DNA from: Bacillota bacterium
GTDB lineage: Bacteria > Bacillota > Limnochordia > Darwinibacteriales > DTU012
Length of the DNA: 41,183 nucleotides
Assembly: GCA_012521185.1 (NCBI GenBank)
Contig: JAAYMV010000005.1
Span: 1-41,183 of the forward strand
Direction: 5' to 3'
Part shown: piece by piece, positions 1-7,372 of the stretch
Numbering within the stretch: position 1 is the first letter of the stretch
Layout: every line of letters begins with the position of its first letter
Program-made: the position numbers and the translations under genes
Notes under the pieces: model-generated
Databases searched by the model: none
Seen by the model: the letters and a program-made list of their open reading frames with translations, nothing else
What the model was told of the DNA's origin: nothing

Positions 1-469
1 CAACTGCTTTACCAATACCCTCAATATCATTCAAAACACCAGTTGAGGATTCATTGTGTGTGGCAAAGACCACTTTAATCTCTGGATGTTTTTGTAGAAA
101 GTCATGGACTGCCTCTGGATCCACACCTTCGCCCCATGGATACTGTAATTCATAAACTTTAGCCTGATACTGATTACAAATGTCAGCCCAGCGCTGGCCA
201 AAACTGCCCCCAATTAAAACTAATACTGGATCTCCAGGATTCACAGTATTAGCTACTGCCGCTTCCATACCAGCTGTACCAGAACCAGTAATCGAAAGAA
301 TTGTATTTTCTGTTTTAAAGATTGGTTTTAAGCGATTTAAGACTCCTGGCAGCTTATGCTTAAACTGCTCCCCTCGGTGGTTAATCATCGGACTGGCAGC
401 TGCTTGCAATACCTGTGGCGGCACTGGAGCAGGTCCAGGAATACGCAGTTCAATTTTGTTCCTAAACAT
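1..469 (-). CDS. Class V aminotransferase (serine/alanine-glyoxylate type), 5' part only
   Basis: PLP-dependent aminotransferase, about 156 N-terminal residues; the rest, including the PLP lysine, lies beyond the left edge. The translation starts MFRNKIELRIPGPAPVPPQV, contains a GSGTAGMEAAV segment near residue 63 (glycine-rich PLP phosphate region) and ATHNESSTGVLNDIEGIGK near residue 135. These match the serine-pyruvate/alanine-glyoxylate aminotransferase group, where HxETSTG is the usual form of the second motif. The ATG at 469 was chosen because a GGGGGTG ribosome site lies about 6 bases upstream. It is divergent from glnA across about 130 bases. Substrate (serine, alanine or glyoxylate) cannot be settled; in Bacillota such genes are often paired with a phosphoglycerate dehydrogenase, but that partner would be off-window. 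Confidence 0.85.
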   Translation of the reverse strand, partial: MFRNKIELRIPGPAPVPPQVLQAAASPMINHRGEQFKHKLPGVLNRLKPIFKTENTILSITGSGTAGMEAAVANTVNPGDPVLVLIGGSFGQRWADICNQYQAKVYELQYPWGEGVDPEAVHDFLQKHPEIKVVFATHNESSTGVLNDIEGIGKAV

Positions 470-535
470 TATTACACCCCCATAAAGTCATTAGACGAAC
501 ATTCGCCAAAAAATACCTTAAATCCTTCATGATAA

Positions 536-565
536 TTGACAAGCTTGCAAGATAAGTGATATTAT
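536..565 (+). promoter_or_regulatory. Sigma-A promoter of glnA-nadE
   Basis: TTGACA (536-541) and TATTAT (560-565) are separated by 18 bases, close to the sigma-A consensus. The expected start of transcription near 572 leaves a leader of about 35 bases before the glnA start. I see no convincing GlnR-type TGTNA inverted repeat across it. Confidence 0.75.
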
Positions 566-607
566 TTCATAGAACTGTTATGCTAGTTAGAAAGTAGGAT
601 GATGGTA

Positions 608-1936
608 ATGGCTAAAACAAAAGAAGAAATTCTAGCTCTAGCCCGGGAATTAGATATTAAATTTATCCGCTTACAGTTTTCTGATATCTTAGGTGTAGTA
701 AAAAATGTAGCTATTCCTATTAAACAATTGCCTAAAGCACTAGATAATGAAATCATGTTTGACGGCTCATCTATCGAAGGCTATGTGCGAATCGAAGAAT
801 CTGATATGAATCTGCGCCCAGATCTGGATACTTTTGCTGTTTTTCCATGGAGCGATCCAGATCAAATGGAAGCACGGCTAATTTGTGATGTCTATCATCC
901 TAATGGTCAACCTTTTACAGGTGATCCCCGATACATACTTAAACAAGCTCTTAAAGAAGCGGAGGAACTCGGCTATCGGGTGATGGCTGGCCCAGAATGT
1001 GAATTCTTCCTCTTTCATTTAGATGAATGTGGTCGTGGCACAACCATCACTCATGATGAAGCTGGCTACTTTGATATGGGGCCAATCGATCGCGGTGAAA
1101 CTGCTCGTCGTGATATTGTAGTTGCTTTAGAAGAAATGGGTTTTAGCGTCGAAGCATCCCACCACGAAGTTGCCGTTGGTCAACATGAAATCGGATTTAA
1201 ATACGATTATGCTCTAACTAGTGCTGATCGGGTAGCAACCTTTAAATTTGTTGCCAAAACTATTGCTCGCCAACACGGACTAATTGCTAGTTTCATGCCG
1301 AAACCTGTTTATGGCATTGCTGGTTCAGGTATGCATACCCATCTTTCTTTAATTGATCAAAATGGCAATAATGTTTTTTACGATCCTAATGAGAAAGATC
1401 AATTGAGTGAAACCGCCCTTTATTTTATCGGTGGTTTATTACATCATGCTCCAGGCTATACAGCTATTACTAATCCTTTAGTTAATTCATACAAAAGACT
1501 AATTACCGGATACGAAGCACCGGTTTACATTTCCTGGTCAGCGCAAAATCGTTCAGCCCTTGTACGAGTGCCTGCCAGTCGAGAGCAAGCCACTCGGGTT
1601 GAGCTGCGTTCGCCAGATCCGTCTTGCAATCCTTACTTAGCCTTTGCGGTAATGATTAAATCTGGAATTGATGGCATTAAAAATAAAATTACGCCTCCAC
1701 CATCACTAACCCAGAATATTTATACTATGAATGAAGAAGAACGAACTAAGGCTGGAGTTACTAGTTTACCAGATTCATTAGCGGCAGCCATCGAAGCTTT
1801 AGAAAAAGATCCGCTAATGTTAGATGCCTTAGGCGAACATGTCTACACTCAATTTATTAAGGCTAAAAAGCAAGACTGGAAAGAATACTCCACCCAAGTT
1901 CATGAGTGGGAAGTTAAAAAGTATCTGGGGGTTTAA
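608..1936 (+). CDS. glnA: Glutamine synthetase, type I
   Basis: Makes glutamine from glutamate, ammonia and ATP; cytoplasmic dodecamer. About 442 residues, the normal GSI-alpha length. Visible motifs are MFDGSSIEGYVRIEESD near residue 52, the metal-site segment GPECEFF near 128, EASHHEVAVGQHEIGF near 183, KPVYGIAGSGMHTHLS (the ATP-binding KPxxGxxGSG stretch) near 230, the glutamate-flap NRSALVRVP near 310, and RVELRSPDPSCNPYLA near 332. No tyrosine adenylylation segment is apparent, as expected for GSI-alpha. ATGs at 599, 602 and 608 are all in frame; 608 is preferred because it gives the family-typical MAKTKEEI start and lies properly downstream of the AGGATGATGG sequence. It is followed by nadE two bases after its stop, so the two are almost certainly one transcript. 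Confidence 0.97.
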   Translation: MAKTKEEILALARELDIKFIRLQFSDILGVVKNVAIPIKQLPKALDNEIMFDGSSIEGYVRIEESDMNLRPDLDTFAVFPWSDPDQMEARLICDVYHPNGQPFTGDPRYILKQALKEAEELGYRVMAGPECEFFLFHLDECGRGTTITHDEAGYFDMGPIDRGETARRDIVVALEEMGFSVEASHHEVAVGQHEIGFKYDYALTSADRVATFKFVAKTIARQHGLIASFMPKPVYGIAGSGMHTHLSLIDQNGNNVFYDPNEKDQLSETALYFIGGLLHHAPGYTAITNPLVNSYKRLITGYEAPVYISWSAQNRSALVRVPASREQATRVELRSPDPSCNPYLAFAVMIKSGIDGIKNKITPPPSLTQNIYTMNEEERTKAGVTSLPDSLAAAIEALEKDPLMLDALGEHVYTQFIKAKKQDWKEYSTQVHEWEVKKYLGV

Positions 1937-1938
1937 AC

Positions 1939-2685
1939 ATGCTAAAGGAACAAATTCCACATCTAGTAGCTTGGTTACAAGCAAAGGTACGAGAATCCCA
2001 TACTAAAGGCTTAGTAGTTGGTTTAAGCGGCGGCATTGACTCAGCCGTTGCCGCTGCTTTAATGAAAAAAGCCTTTCCTGAGCATTCTCTTGGGATTATT
2101 ATACCCATAAAATCGCATTCTCAAGACGCTGCAGATGCTAAATTAGTGGCTGAACAACTTGGTCTGACTCATTATGAAGTAGATTTATCTGAGGAACATG
2201 ATAGTATCTTAGCTACATCTGTAAATCAGTTAAATAATTTTGCTGCAGTAGACTCAAATTTAAGAATGGCAGATGCTAATTTACGAGCTAGATTACGAAT
2301 GACTGCCGTTTATACAGCGGCAAATCTTTTAAACTACTTAGTAGTTGGCACCGACAATAAAGCTGAATATTATACTGGCTACTTTACTAAATATGGCGAT
2401 GGTGCCTGTGACATCTTGCCATTAGCTGACTTTACTAAGCACGAAATCAAAGAATTAGCTAAATACCTTGAAATTCCAGAGCAAATTATCAATAAACCAC
2501 CTTCAGCTGGTCTTTGGGAAGGCCAAGTTGATGAAGATGAATTAGGCACCACATACTATTATATTGACGCCTACCTTAATGGTGAGCAAATCCCAGCTAG
2601 TGAACAAGAAATAATCGAAAAATTACACACCAGGACAGAGCATAAACGAAATACACCACCAATATACAAAAAAACCGCTATTTAG
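1939..2685 (+). CDS. nadE: NH3-dependent NAD+ synthetase
   Basis: Amidates nicotinic acid adenine dinucleotide to NAD+ using ATP and ammonia. 248 residues with no N-terminal nitrilase-like glutaminase domain, so it is the ammonia-using form. It shows the PP-loop SGGIDSA near residue 30, NLRARLRMTAVYTAAN near 112, VVGTDNKAEYYTGYFTKYGD near 136, and the GLWEGQVDEDELG segment near 194 typical of NadE. The ribosome site GGGGGT sits in the last codons of glnA, suggesting translational coupling. The pairing places an ammonia-consuming NAD synthetase next to glutamine synthetase, so both steps of the operon use ammonia. The stop codon lies inside the terminator hairpin. Confidence 0.96.
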   Translation: MLKEQIPHLVAWLQAKVRESHTKGLVVGLSGGIDSAVAAALMKKAFPEHSLGIIIPIKSHSQDAADAKLVAEQLGLTHYEVDLSEEHDSILATSVNQLNNFAAVDSNLRMADANLRARLRMTAVYTAANLLNYLVVGTDNKAEYYTGYFTKYGDGACDILPLADFTKHEIKELAKYLEIPEQIINKPPSAGLWEGQVDEDELGTTYYYIDAYLNGEQIPASEQEIIEKLHTRTEHKRNTPPIYKKTAI

Positions 2686-2692
2686 CGGTTTT
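2671..2692. terminator. Bidirectional terminator shared by nadE and the flavodoxin-like gene
   Basis: Stem AAAACCGCT (2671-2679) pairs with AGCGGTTTT (2684-2692) around a four-base loop. There are T runs on the right for plus-strand transcripts and A runs on the left for minus-strand ones. The nadE stop (2683-2685) is inside the stem and the stop of the convergent gene begins at its edge. Confidence 0.85.
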
Positions 2693-3111
2693 TATTTTCT
2701 TTCAGCTATGCGCACTAAGCGAGGAATCAAGCCAGCAAAATCTCTGCCGGAGCGAATTGTTGCAAAATCCTCAACTAACATGCCTTGGGCCTCCATAAGA
2801 TGCATTAAGAATTTCAAAGCCTTATTTGAACCAGGACGGCTAGTTAAGAAAGCTGCTCCCTTTTTCCCTTGCAATCTGGTACACCTTTTCAATAAATTAT
2901 CAATCTCAATCGGGATAATTGGGCGCCATAACCCTTTAAAAGAACTTAAAACACAGACTAGATCATAAGGTGCTGCTGTAATCGGGTTGCCAGCGGCACT
3001 GTCCTCAGAAACCGTATCAGCCCGACAATTGGCTTTTTCAAACTCTCCTTTGAATTCCGTGGCTAATTTTGTCATCTTTGGCGTTGATGGATGTAAGATT
3101 AAAACTCGCAC
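2692..3111 (-). CDS. Small flavodoxin-like-fold protein of unknown function
   Basis: About 139 residues beginning VRVLILHPSTPKMTKLA. The alternation of hydrophobic strands (VLILHPST near residue 3, YDLVCVLSSFKG near 48, GKKGAAFLTSRPG near 85) with amphipathic helices resembles a flavodoxin-like Rossmann fold, with HPSTPKMTK in the position of a flavin phosphate loop. I do not recognise a characterised family. GTG at 3111 is preferred as start: GGGGAGG lies about 7 bases upstream, whereas the in-frame ATG at 3117 is only 1-2 bases from that site, and an upstream one at 3141 would place the site inside the gene. It follows prs by about 20 bases and is probably co-transcribed with it. Confidence 0.6.
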   Translation of the reverse strand: MRVLILHPSTPKMTKLATEFKGEFEKANCRADTVSEDSAAGNPITAAPYDLVCVLSSFKGLWRPIIPIEIDNLLKRCTRLQGKKGAAFLTSRPGSNKALKFLMHLMEAQGMLVEDFATIRSGRDFAGLIPRLVRIAERK

Positions 3112-3130
3112 ACACATGACCTCCCCTAGA

Positions 3131-4075
3131 TTAATTTTCAAACAATATACTTACTGAATCACCCGTGTGAATCCGCCGGATAGCTTCAGCAATTACTGGT
3201 GCGATACTTAAAACAGTAATCTTGCTATTTTGTTTTTCAGGTGGAATAGGTACGCTATCAGTAACTATTAATTCATTTATTGGTGAAGACTCAACTCGTT
3301 GGGGAGCCATTCCAGATAAAATTGGATGGGTTACAGCAGCATAAATCCTACTAGCCTGGAAACGACTTAAAGTGTTTGCTGCCGAAACTAACGACTCACC
3401 AGAACTAATTTCATCATCCACCAATAAGCAAGGCTTACCAGCCACATCACCAATCACATTATCAACGGCAACTTGTTCTAAATTGCCAATTCTCCGCTTA
3501 TCAATAATAGCAATTGGAGCCTGCAAAATCTTCGCATATTCCCGTGCCATTTTCGCTCGTCCAACATCTGGAGCAACTACTACTAAATCTGGAATATTCT
3601 TCTCTTTAAAATAATTGGCAAGTAGTGTTACTGCCGTTAAATGATCTACTGGAATAGTGAAAAAACCTTGAATTTGCGGCGAGTGCAGATCAACAGACAC
3701 GACTCGATTAGCGCCAGCAACTTCCAGCAAATCAGCTACTAAGCGTGCAGTAATCGAAATTCGCGGCTGATCTTTTTTATCAGAACGACCATACGGAAAA
3801 TACGGCGCAACAACTGTTAGCCGATTAACCGAAGCACGTTTTAAGGCATCAATCATAATTAAAAGTTCTACTAACCCATCGTTTACAGGTTGACACGAAG
3901 GCTGAATTACATAGACATCTGCTTCGCGAACGCTTTCATGAATCCGAACAAAAGAATTATCATTGGTAAATTTCATAATTTCAGACTTGCCTAAAGGGAT
4001 ACCAAGCTCTTTGCAAATGTCATTTGCCAACTGCGGATGAGCCCTTCCAGTAAAAACTTTGAGCTTATCTAACAT
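3131..4075 (-). CDS. prs: Ribose-phosphate pyrophosphokinase (divergent PRPP synthetase)
   Basis: Makes PRPP from ribose 5-phosphate and ATP for nucleotide, His, Trp and NAD synthesis. 314 residues, the normal Prs length. NDNSFVRIHESVREADVYVIQ near residue 38, APYFPYGRSDKK near 90, VSVDLHSPQIQGFF near 125 and VVVAPDVGRAKMAREYAK near 165 match the family. Two active-site segments are atypical: the flexible catalytic loop reads DKKDQPRISITARL, and the PRPP-binding loop reads LLVDDEISSGES rather than the common VDDxxDTGGT. Activity is likely but should not be taken for granted. The ribosome site is weak. A terminator separates it from the upstream kinase gene, so it probably has its own promoter in the 120-base gap, which I could not identify. 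Confidence 0.9.
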   Translation of the reverse strand: MLDKLKVFTGRAHPQLANDICKELGIPLGKSEIMKFTNDNSFVRIHESVREADVYVIQPSCQPVNDGLVELLIMIDALKRASVNRLTVVAPYFPYGRSDKKDQPRISITARLVADLLEVAGANRVVSVDLHSPQIQGFFTIPVDHLTAVTLLANYFKEKNIPDLVVVAPDVGRAKMAREYAKILQAPIAIIDKRRIGNLEQVAVDNVIGDVAGKPCLLVDDEISSGESLVSAANTLSRFQASRIYAAVTHPILSGMAPQRVESSPINELIVTDSVPIPPEKQNSKITVLSIAPVIAEAIRRIHTGDSVSILFEN

Positions 4076-4156
4076 TTTACCAGCCGTCCTTTGTCTTTAT
4101 CTGTTAACCATTCGGTAAATAGCGCTTAAATCCTCTATGAAATTTGCTTAATATCG

Positions 4157-4190
4157 GAAAAACGATGAGCAATGCAGCTCATCGTTTTCT
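4157..4190 (-). terminator. Terminator between the ADP-dependent kinase and prs
   Basis: AAAACGATGAGC (4159-4170) is fully complementary to GCTCATCGTTTT (4177-4188) with a six-base loop, and is followed on the minus strand by a T run. It sits directly after the kinase stop codon and ends the long minus-strand run before prs. Confidence 0.85.
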
Positions 4191-4194
4191 ATTC

Positions 4195-5625
4195 TTAGTT
4201 TTCTACACAGACACCTGAAAATTCACTGGCATAAGAAGAGGATGAAATTGTATCCCCCATTCCAACAGTACTAACTGGATGAGGTACAACATGAGCTGGT
4301 ACCACTATAACATAGTGATCCTCTCGCTCCCAAATTCCTTCCCGACAGAAATTCTCAGGAATATCAAAGCCTAAAGACTTAGCCTCGTTATAAAATCCTT
4401 CTAATTGTTCATAACCAATCGTAGATAAGCCAAGATCCAGTACTTCTGGAAGCTGGTGACTAGCCACATATCCACCATACTTAGCCTTAATAGCATTTAC
4501 AGATGAAGCATATAAGCAACAATCTCGTACTTTACTTGGTTCAATTACATAAGGTTTCTTTAATACTAATACATAATATCCTAAATTATGAACTTGAATT
4601 CTTTCAAAAGCTAATTGTTCCATGACGCGTAAAGCACCTTTATATAAAGCAAAAGCACGTTCATTAGTTTTTAATTCATCTACTTCCTTTTGGTAGCCAA
4701 AAGCTTTTAAAACTCGCCGAATTTCATTTTCATTAATACCAAAAGACTGAATTTCCCGTGCTACAGTTTGAAGCATACGTTTTTCAGCTTTGTTATCTTT
4801 CATTGGTACATATTCAAAGTGTAAACGAATATTAGAATTACCTTGTTTTAATAAACGAATATCATCTAATATTTCAGCCAAATAATTATCTAACTCTGGT
4901 TGAGTGGTCGGTGCATAATGATAGCCTGCTAAAAACGCCACATCTATTTTCCTGCCTAGCTCAGGCAAATGCTCAGCTATTTCCCCGTCAAAACCCATTA
5001 CAACACCTTCAGGCCGGGTAGCCAGAATCACTCGATTGGCTCTGGGGGTGACAACTTTTTCGCCTGCAAAATCAAATTCTTCTCCTTTAGCATACTCAAA
5101 AATCCAATTTATTTTTAGACTATCCTCGTTGCGACAAGCATCTTGCACTGGTACCAAATCTAATTGTTCATTCAATACCGGATACAAAACTTCCGGGAAA
5201 AACATCGCTCCTTGTTTAGGAGATAGTAAGGAAGTATAAACTATAGATTTTGCTTGTAAACATGCCATCTGATTGGCAATAATTCCTGCCTGACCGCCCA
5301 TTAATTCCTTGCGGTGAGTAAAGACCTGATCAAGCCAGTCCAATAACAACAAATCATCCAATACAATATAAAAAGACTTACCTTTGCCTAGGCAATCCTT
5401 AACCACTGCCACAAATTGATTCTTATCTTGAATAGAATGAACTTGGCTTACATCAATCTGATTTACCTGTTCAATAGAAACACCTGCTGAATTAATAAGG
5501 TCGGAAACGTTTTCTTTATCTAGATGAACAACAACGTCAACATTAGTATTAAAACCAGCAAAAATACTGCCTTGAATTTTCATGTGAACTGCTTTCGCCA
5601 CACGTTGTTCCCAAACTGCTCTCAT
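4195..5625 (-). CDS. ADP-dependent sugar (phospho)kinase, ADPGK/ADP-PFK family
   Basis: 476-residue member of the ADP-dependent glucokinase/phosphofructokinase family (ribokinase-like fold), which uses ADP instead of ATP as phosphoryl donor. Supporting segments are FAGFNTNVDVVVHLD near residue 26 (sugar-binding start of the fold), MGGQAGIIANQ near 109, HFEYVP near 270, and STVGMGDTISSSSYASE near the C-terminus, the GxGD motif holding the catalytic aspartate. The family is best known from Thermococcales and other archaea and is sporadic in bacteria. Whether the substrate is glucose, fructose 6-phosphate or a nucleoside cannot be told from sequence alone. ATG 5625 was chosen because GGGGGTC lies 6 bases upstream; an ATG at 5643 would include that site. 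Upstream is a racemase-like gene; downstream is a strong terminator. Confidence 0.85.
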   Translation of the reverse strand: MRAVWEQRVAKAVHMKIQGSIFAGFNTNVDVVVHLDKENVSDLINSAGVSIEQVNQIDVSQVHSIQDKNQFVAVVKDCLGKGKSFYIVLDDLLLLDWLDQVFTHRKELMGGQAGIIANQMACLQAKSIVYTSLLSPKQGAMFFPEVLYPVLNEQLDLVPVQDACRNEDSLKINWIFEYAKGEEFDFAGEKVVTPRANRVILATRPEGVVMGFDGEIAEHLPELGRKIDVAFLAGYHYAPTTQPELDNYLAEILDDIRLLKQGNSNIRLHFEYVPMKDNKAEKRMLQTVAREIQSFGINENEIRRVLKAFGYQKEVDELKTNERAFALYKGALRVMEQLAFERIQVHNLGYYVLVLKKPYVIEPSKVRDCCLYASSVNAIKAKYGGYVASHQLPEVLDLGLSTIGYEQLEGFYNEAKSLGFDIPENFCREGIWEREDHYVIVVPAHVVPHPVSTVGMGDTISSSSYASEFSGVCVEN

Positions 5626-5664
5626 TACTTGACCCCCGTTCATCCAATCAATAAAATGCTTTAT

Positions 5665-5693
5665 GATATATTTTTATAATAATAATATCACAA
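5665..5693 (-). promoter_or_regulatory. Possible promoter of the ADP-dependent kinase
   Basis: On the minus strand TTGTGA (5693-5688) and TATATC (5670-5665) are spaced by 17 bases in a very AT-rich gap. Both boxes are imperfect; an internal promoter is plausible, not certain. Confidence 0.3.
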
Positions 5694-5728
5694 GGCTAAC
5701 CTTTAATCAATCAAGGCTAATCTTTAAT
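5691..5728. repeat. Short tandem repeat, 21-base period
   Basis: CAAGGCTAACCTTTAAT (5691-5707) recurs at 5712-5728 with one substitution. The second copy contains the stop codon of the racemase gene, so the first looks like a duplicated gene end. Confidence 0.7.
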
Positions 5729-6730
5729 ACAGATAACTTGAACATAGGGCGATGTGGCTGAAACTAATAATGCTTGGTAGTCTAAACTAAATGATAAGAT
5801 ATCGCCTATTTTATAATCCTTAGTTAAGGATACTACTAAGTGATCACTGCTAGCACCTAAAACCTGAACTCCTGCACTGATTGGTCTTAGACTTCCAGCA
5901 CCTAATTCCTGGGTTCCTAAGGCGACGATGCCCCTTTTGGCTCGTTGATCGCCAAAAGGATCCTTTTCTTGAATTTCAATTATCTCAGCTTTTAAAAGAC
6001 AAGCGTTCTGCCAGCAATTGGCTAATGGTTGCTGTGTAATAATATCATGACCGAAAAAGATGCTTTCACCAATTCGCCAATGATTAATCTGTTTCAGCCA
6101 AGCTGCTTGCCATTGTCCCGAATTAATTAAGTGCAAGGTACTGCTTGTTCCTGCGGAAATTAGCAAATCTATCCCTTGAGCAAGCTGCTCCTTTAATTCC
6201 ACTAGCTTTCTTAGCTGCTCTAATGTTGGCGGTTGACCTGAAAAACAAGTAAAATTTGTGCCAACACCCACTAACTCAATGTTATTCAATGAACGAGTAT
6301 AAGCTACTAAATCTGCTAGGTGAGCTGGTGCAACACCTTCTCGCCCATCACCTAAGTCAGTCATAACAATCACTTTATGCGTCTTGCCTTGCCTACTTGC
6401 TTCCTTTGCTAGTGCCGCTAGAACTGTTTTTTCTGAGTTTAGACTAAGATCAGTATACTCAATCACTTGAGCAATTTCACTTAAAGCTGGCGAACGTAAC
6501 AAAGTTATTGGACAGTTAATGCCAGCTAACCGCATTCTTACAATATTAGCTAACCGAGAATCTGCTAAGCCTTGTAGGCCACCTGCTAACATAGCTCGCG
6601 CCACCGCAGGTTCACCAGCCACAACCTTGACTACTCCGTCTACTTGTCCACCATATTGCTGGATTATCTCCGTAATCACTTTGGTGTTCTCTTGAATCTT
6701 ACTTAAATTTATTTCTAATCTTGGCCACAT
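5717..6730 (-). CDS. Ornithine/alanine racemase family PLP enzyme
   Basis: 337-residue protein of the fold-type III alanine racemase N-terminal family. It resembles the clostridial ornithine racemase Orr: PRLEINLSKIQENTKVI at the start, VDGVVKVVAGEPAVARAM near residue 34 with the likely PLP lysine, LADSRLANIVRMRLAG near 58, MTDLGDGREGV near 122, VGTNFTCFSG near 155, ISAGTSSTL near 192 and INHWRIGESIFFG near 216. Orr interconverts L- and D-ornithine in anaerobic ornithine fermentation, but none of the other genes of that pathway (ord, oraE/S) are in the window, so amino acid specificity is open. ATG 6730 is used: AAGGTG lies 9 bases upstream, whereas the longer reading would use a GTG inside that site. 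Confidence 0.8.
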   Translation of the reverse strand: MWPRLEINLSKIQENTKVITEIIQQYGGQVDGVVKVVAGEPAVARAMLAGGLQGLADSRLANIVRMRLAGINCPITLLRSPALSEIAQVIEYTDLSLNSEKTVLAALAKEASRQGKTHKVIVMTDLGDGREGVAPAHLADLVAYTRSLNNIELVGVGTNFTCFSGQPPTLEQLRKLVELKEQLAQGIDLLISAGTSSTLHLINSGQWQAAWLKQINHWRIGESIFFGHDIITQQPLANCWQNACLLKAEIIEIQEKDPFGDQRAKRGIVALGTQELGAGSLRPISAGVQVLGASSDHLVVSLTKDYKIGDILSFSLDYQALLVSATSPYVQVICIKD

Positions 6731-6754
6731 GATAATTATCACCTTAATAAGATC

Positions 6755-6775
6755 AGCCTTTCATTAAGAAAGGCT
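6755..6775 (-). other. Hairpin across the rsmC-like stop codon
   Basis: AGCCTTTC (6755-6762) and GAAAGGCT (6768-6775) form a perfect 8-bp stem around the methyltransferase stop. There is no T run after it on the minus strand, so it may protect or tune the mRNA rather than terminate it. Confidence 0.5.
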
Positions 6776-7372
6776 GTGTTTTACGCTTTTTAAAATTCGA
6801 TAACCTTTTTTAATATCTAATGTTTCCACATTACCATAAACTTCTTCCATTTTTTTAGCCATACTTTTGGCTCCCTGTTTAGTCCGAATTACCAACATTA
6901 AGCCGCCACCAGGGACTAAATGTTCTTTGGCCTGCTCAACAATGCCATAAATCACTTGCTTACCCGCCCTAATTGGCGGATTAGTAACAATCCAGTCATA
7001 TTGGTCATAAACCTGAGCCAGTCCATCACTGGCCCAAACCCTTATGTTACTTACTCGGTTCAAAGCGGCATTTTTCTTTGCTAGTTCAATAGCCCGTTGA
7101 TTAACATCAATCATATCTACTGAACCTGATTCCCCTGCTAACCTAGCCGCTACGATTCCTAAAGGACCATAACCGCAACCAACATCAAGTATTTTTTGAC
7201 CTGGCTGAAACTGGAATTGAGCAATCAAAAGCTTACTGCCTTCGTCAACCCCATCCCGAGAGAAAACTCCAGCATCAGTCAGAAAAGTGTATTCATCACC
7301 AAATAACACTTCCTGAATTTCTTTTATTTCATGTTTTGCCTGTGGGTCAACACTAAAATAATGGTCGTTCAT
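6764..7372 (-). CDS. Class I SAM-dependent methyltransferase, RsmC/YbxB-like
   Basis: 202 residues with the MTS (small) methyltransferase domain of rRNA guanine-N2 methyltransferases. ILDVGCGYGPLGIVAAR near residue 60 is the SAM-binding motif I, VDMIDVNQRAIELAKKN near 85 is motif II, and WIVTNPPIRAGK near 127 is the NPPY-like catalytic motif IV. The protein is about the size of Bacillus YbxB, half the length of E. coli RsmC, which has a duplicated domain. A 16S rRNA G1207-type substrate is inferred from the family. The start overlaps the upstream gene by 20 bases, with GGAG 7 bases before the ATG, so translation is probably coupled. Confidence 0.85.
   Translation of the reverse strand: MNDHYFSVDPQAKHEIKEIQEVLFGDEYTFLTDAGVFSRDGVDEGSKLLIAQFQFQPGQKILDVGCGYGPLGIVAARLAGESGSVDMIDVNQRAIELAKKNAALNRVSNIRVWASDGLAQVYDQYDWIVTNPPIRAGKQVIYGIVEQAKEHLVPGGGLMLVIRTKQGAKSMAKKMEEVYGNVETLDIKKGYRILKSVKHSLS

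Noticed and set aside
180-485. Plus-strand open frame of 101 codons
   Set aside because: It is antisense to the class V aminotransferase, whose translation has clear family motifs; no ribosome site supports the plus-strand frame.
469-545. Promoter for the class V aminotransferase
   Set aside because: TTGTCA is present on the minus strand, but nothing resembling TATAAT lies 16-18 bases from it.
5691-5732. CRISPR-like repeat
   Set aside because: Only two adjacent copies without spacers; a simple tandem duplication explains it. No CRISPR array is visible anywhere in the window.
6755-6775. Rho-independent terminator after the rsmC-like gene
   Set aside because: The stem is perfect, but the minus strand continues GATCTTATT without a T run, and the next gene begins within 25 bases.
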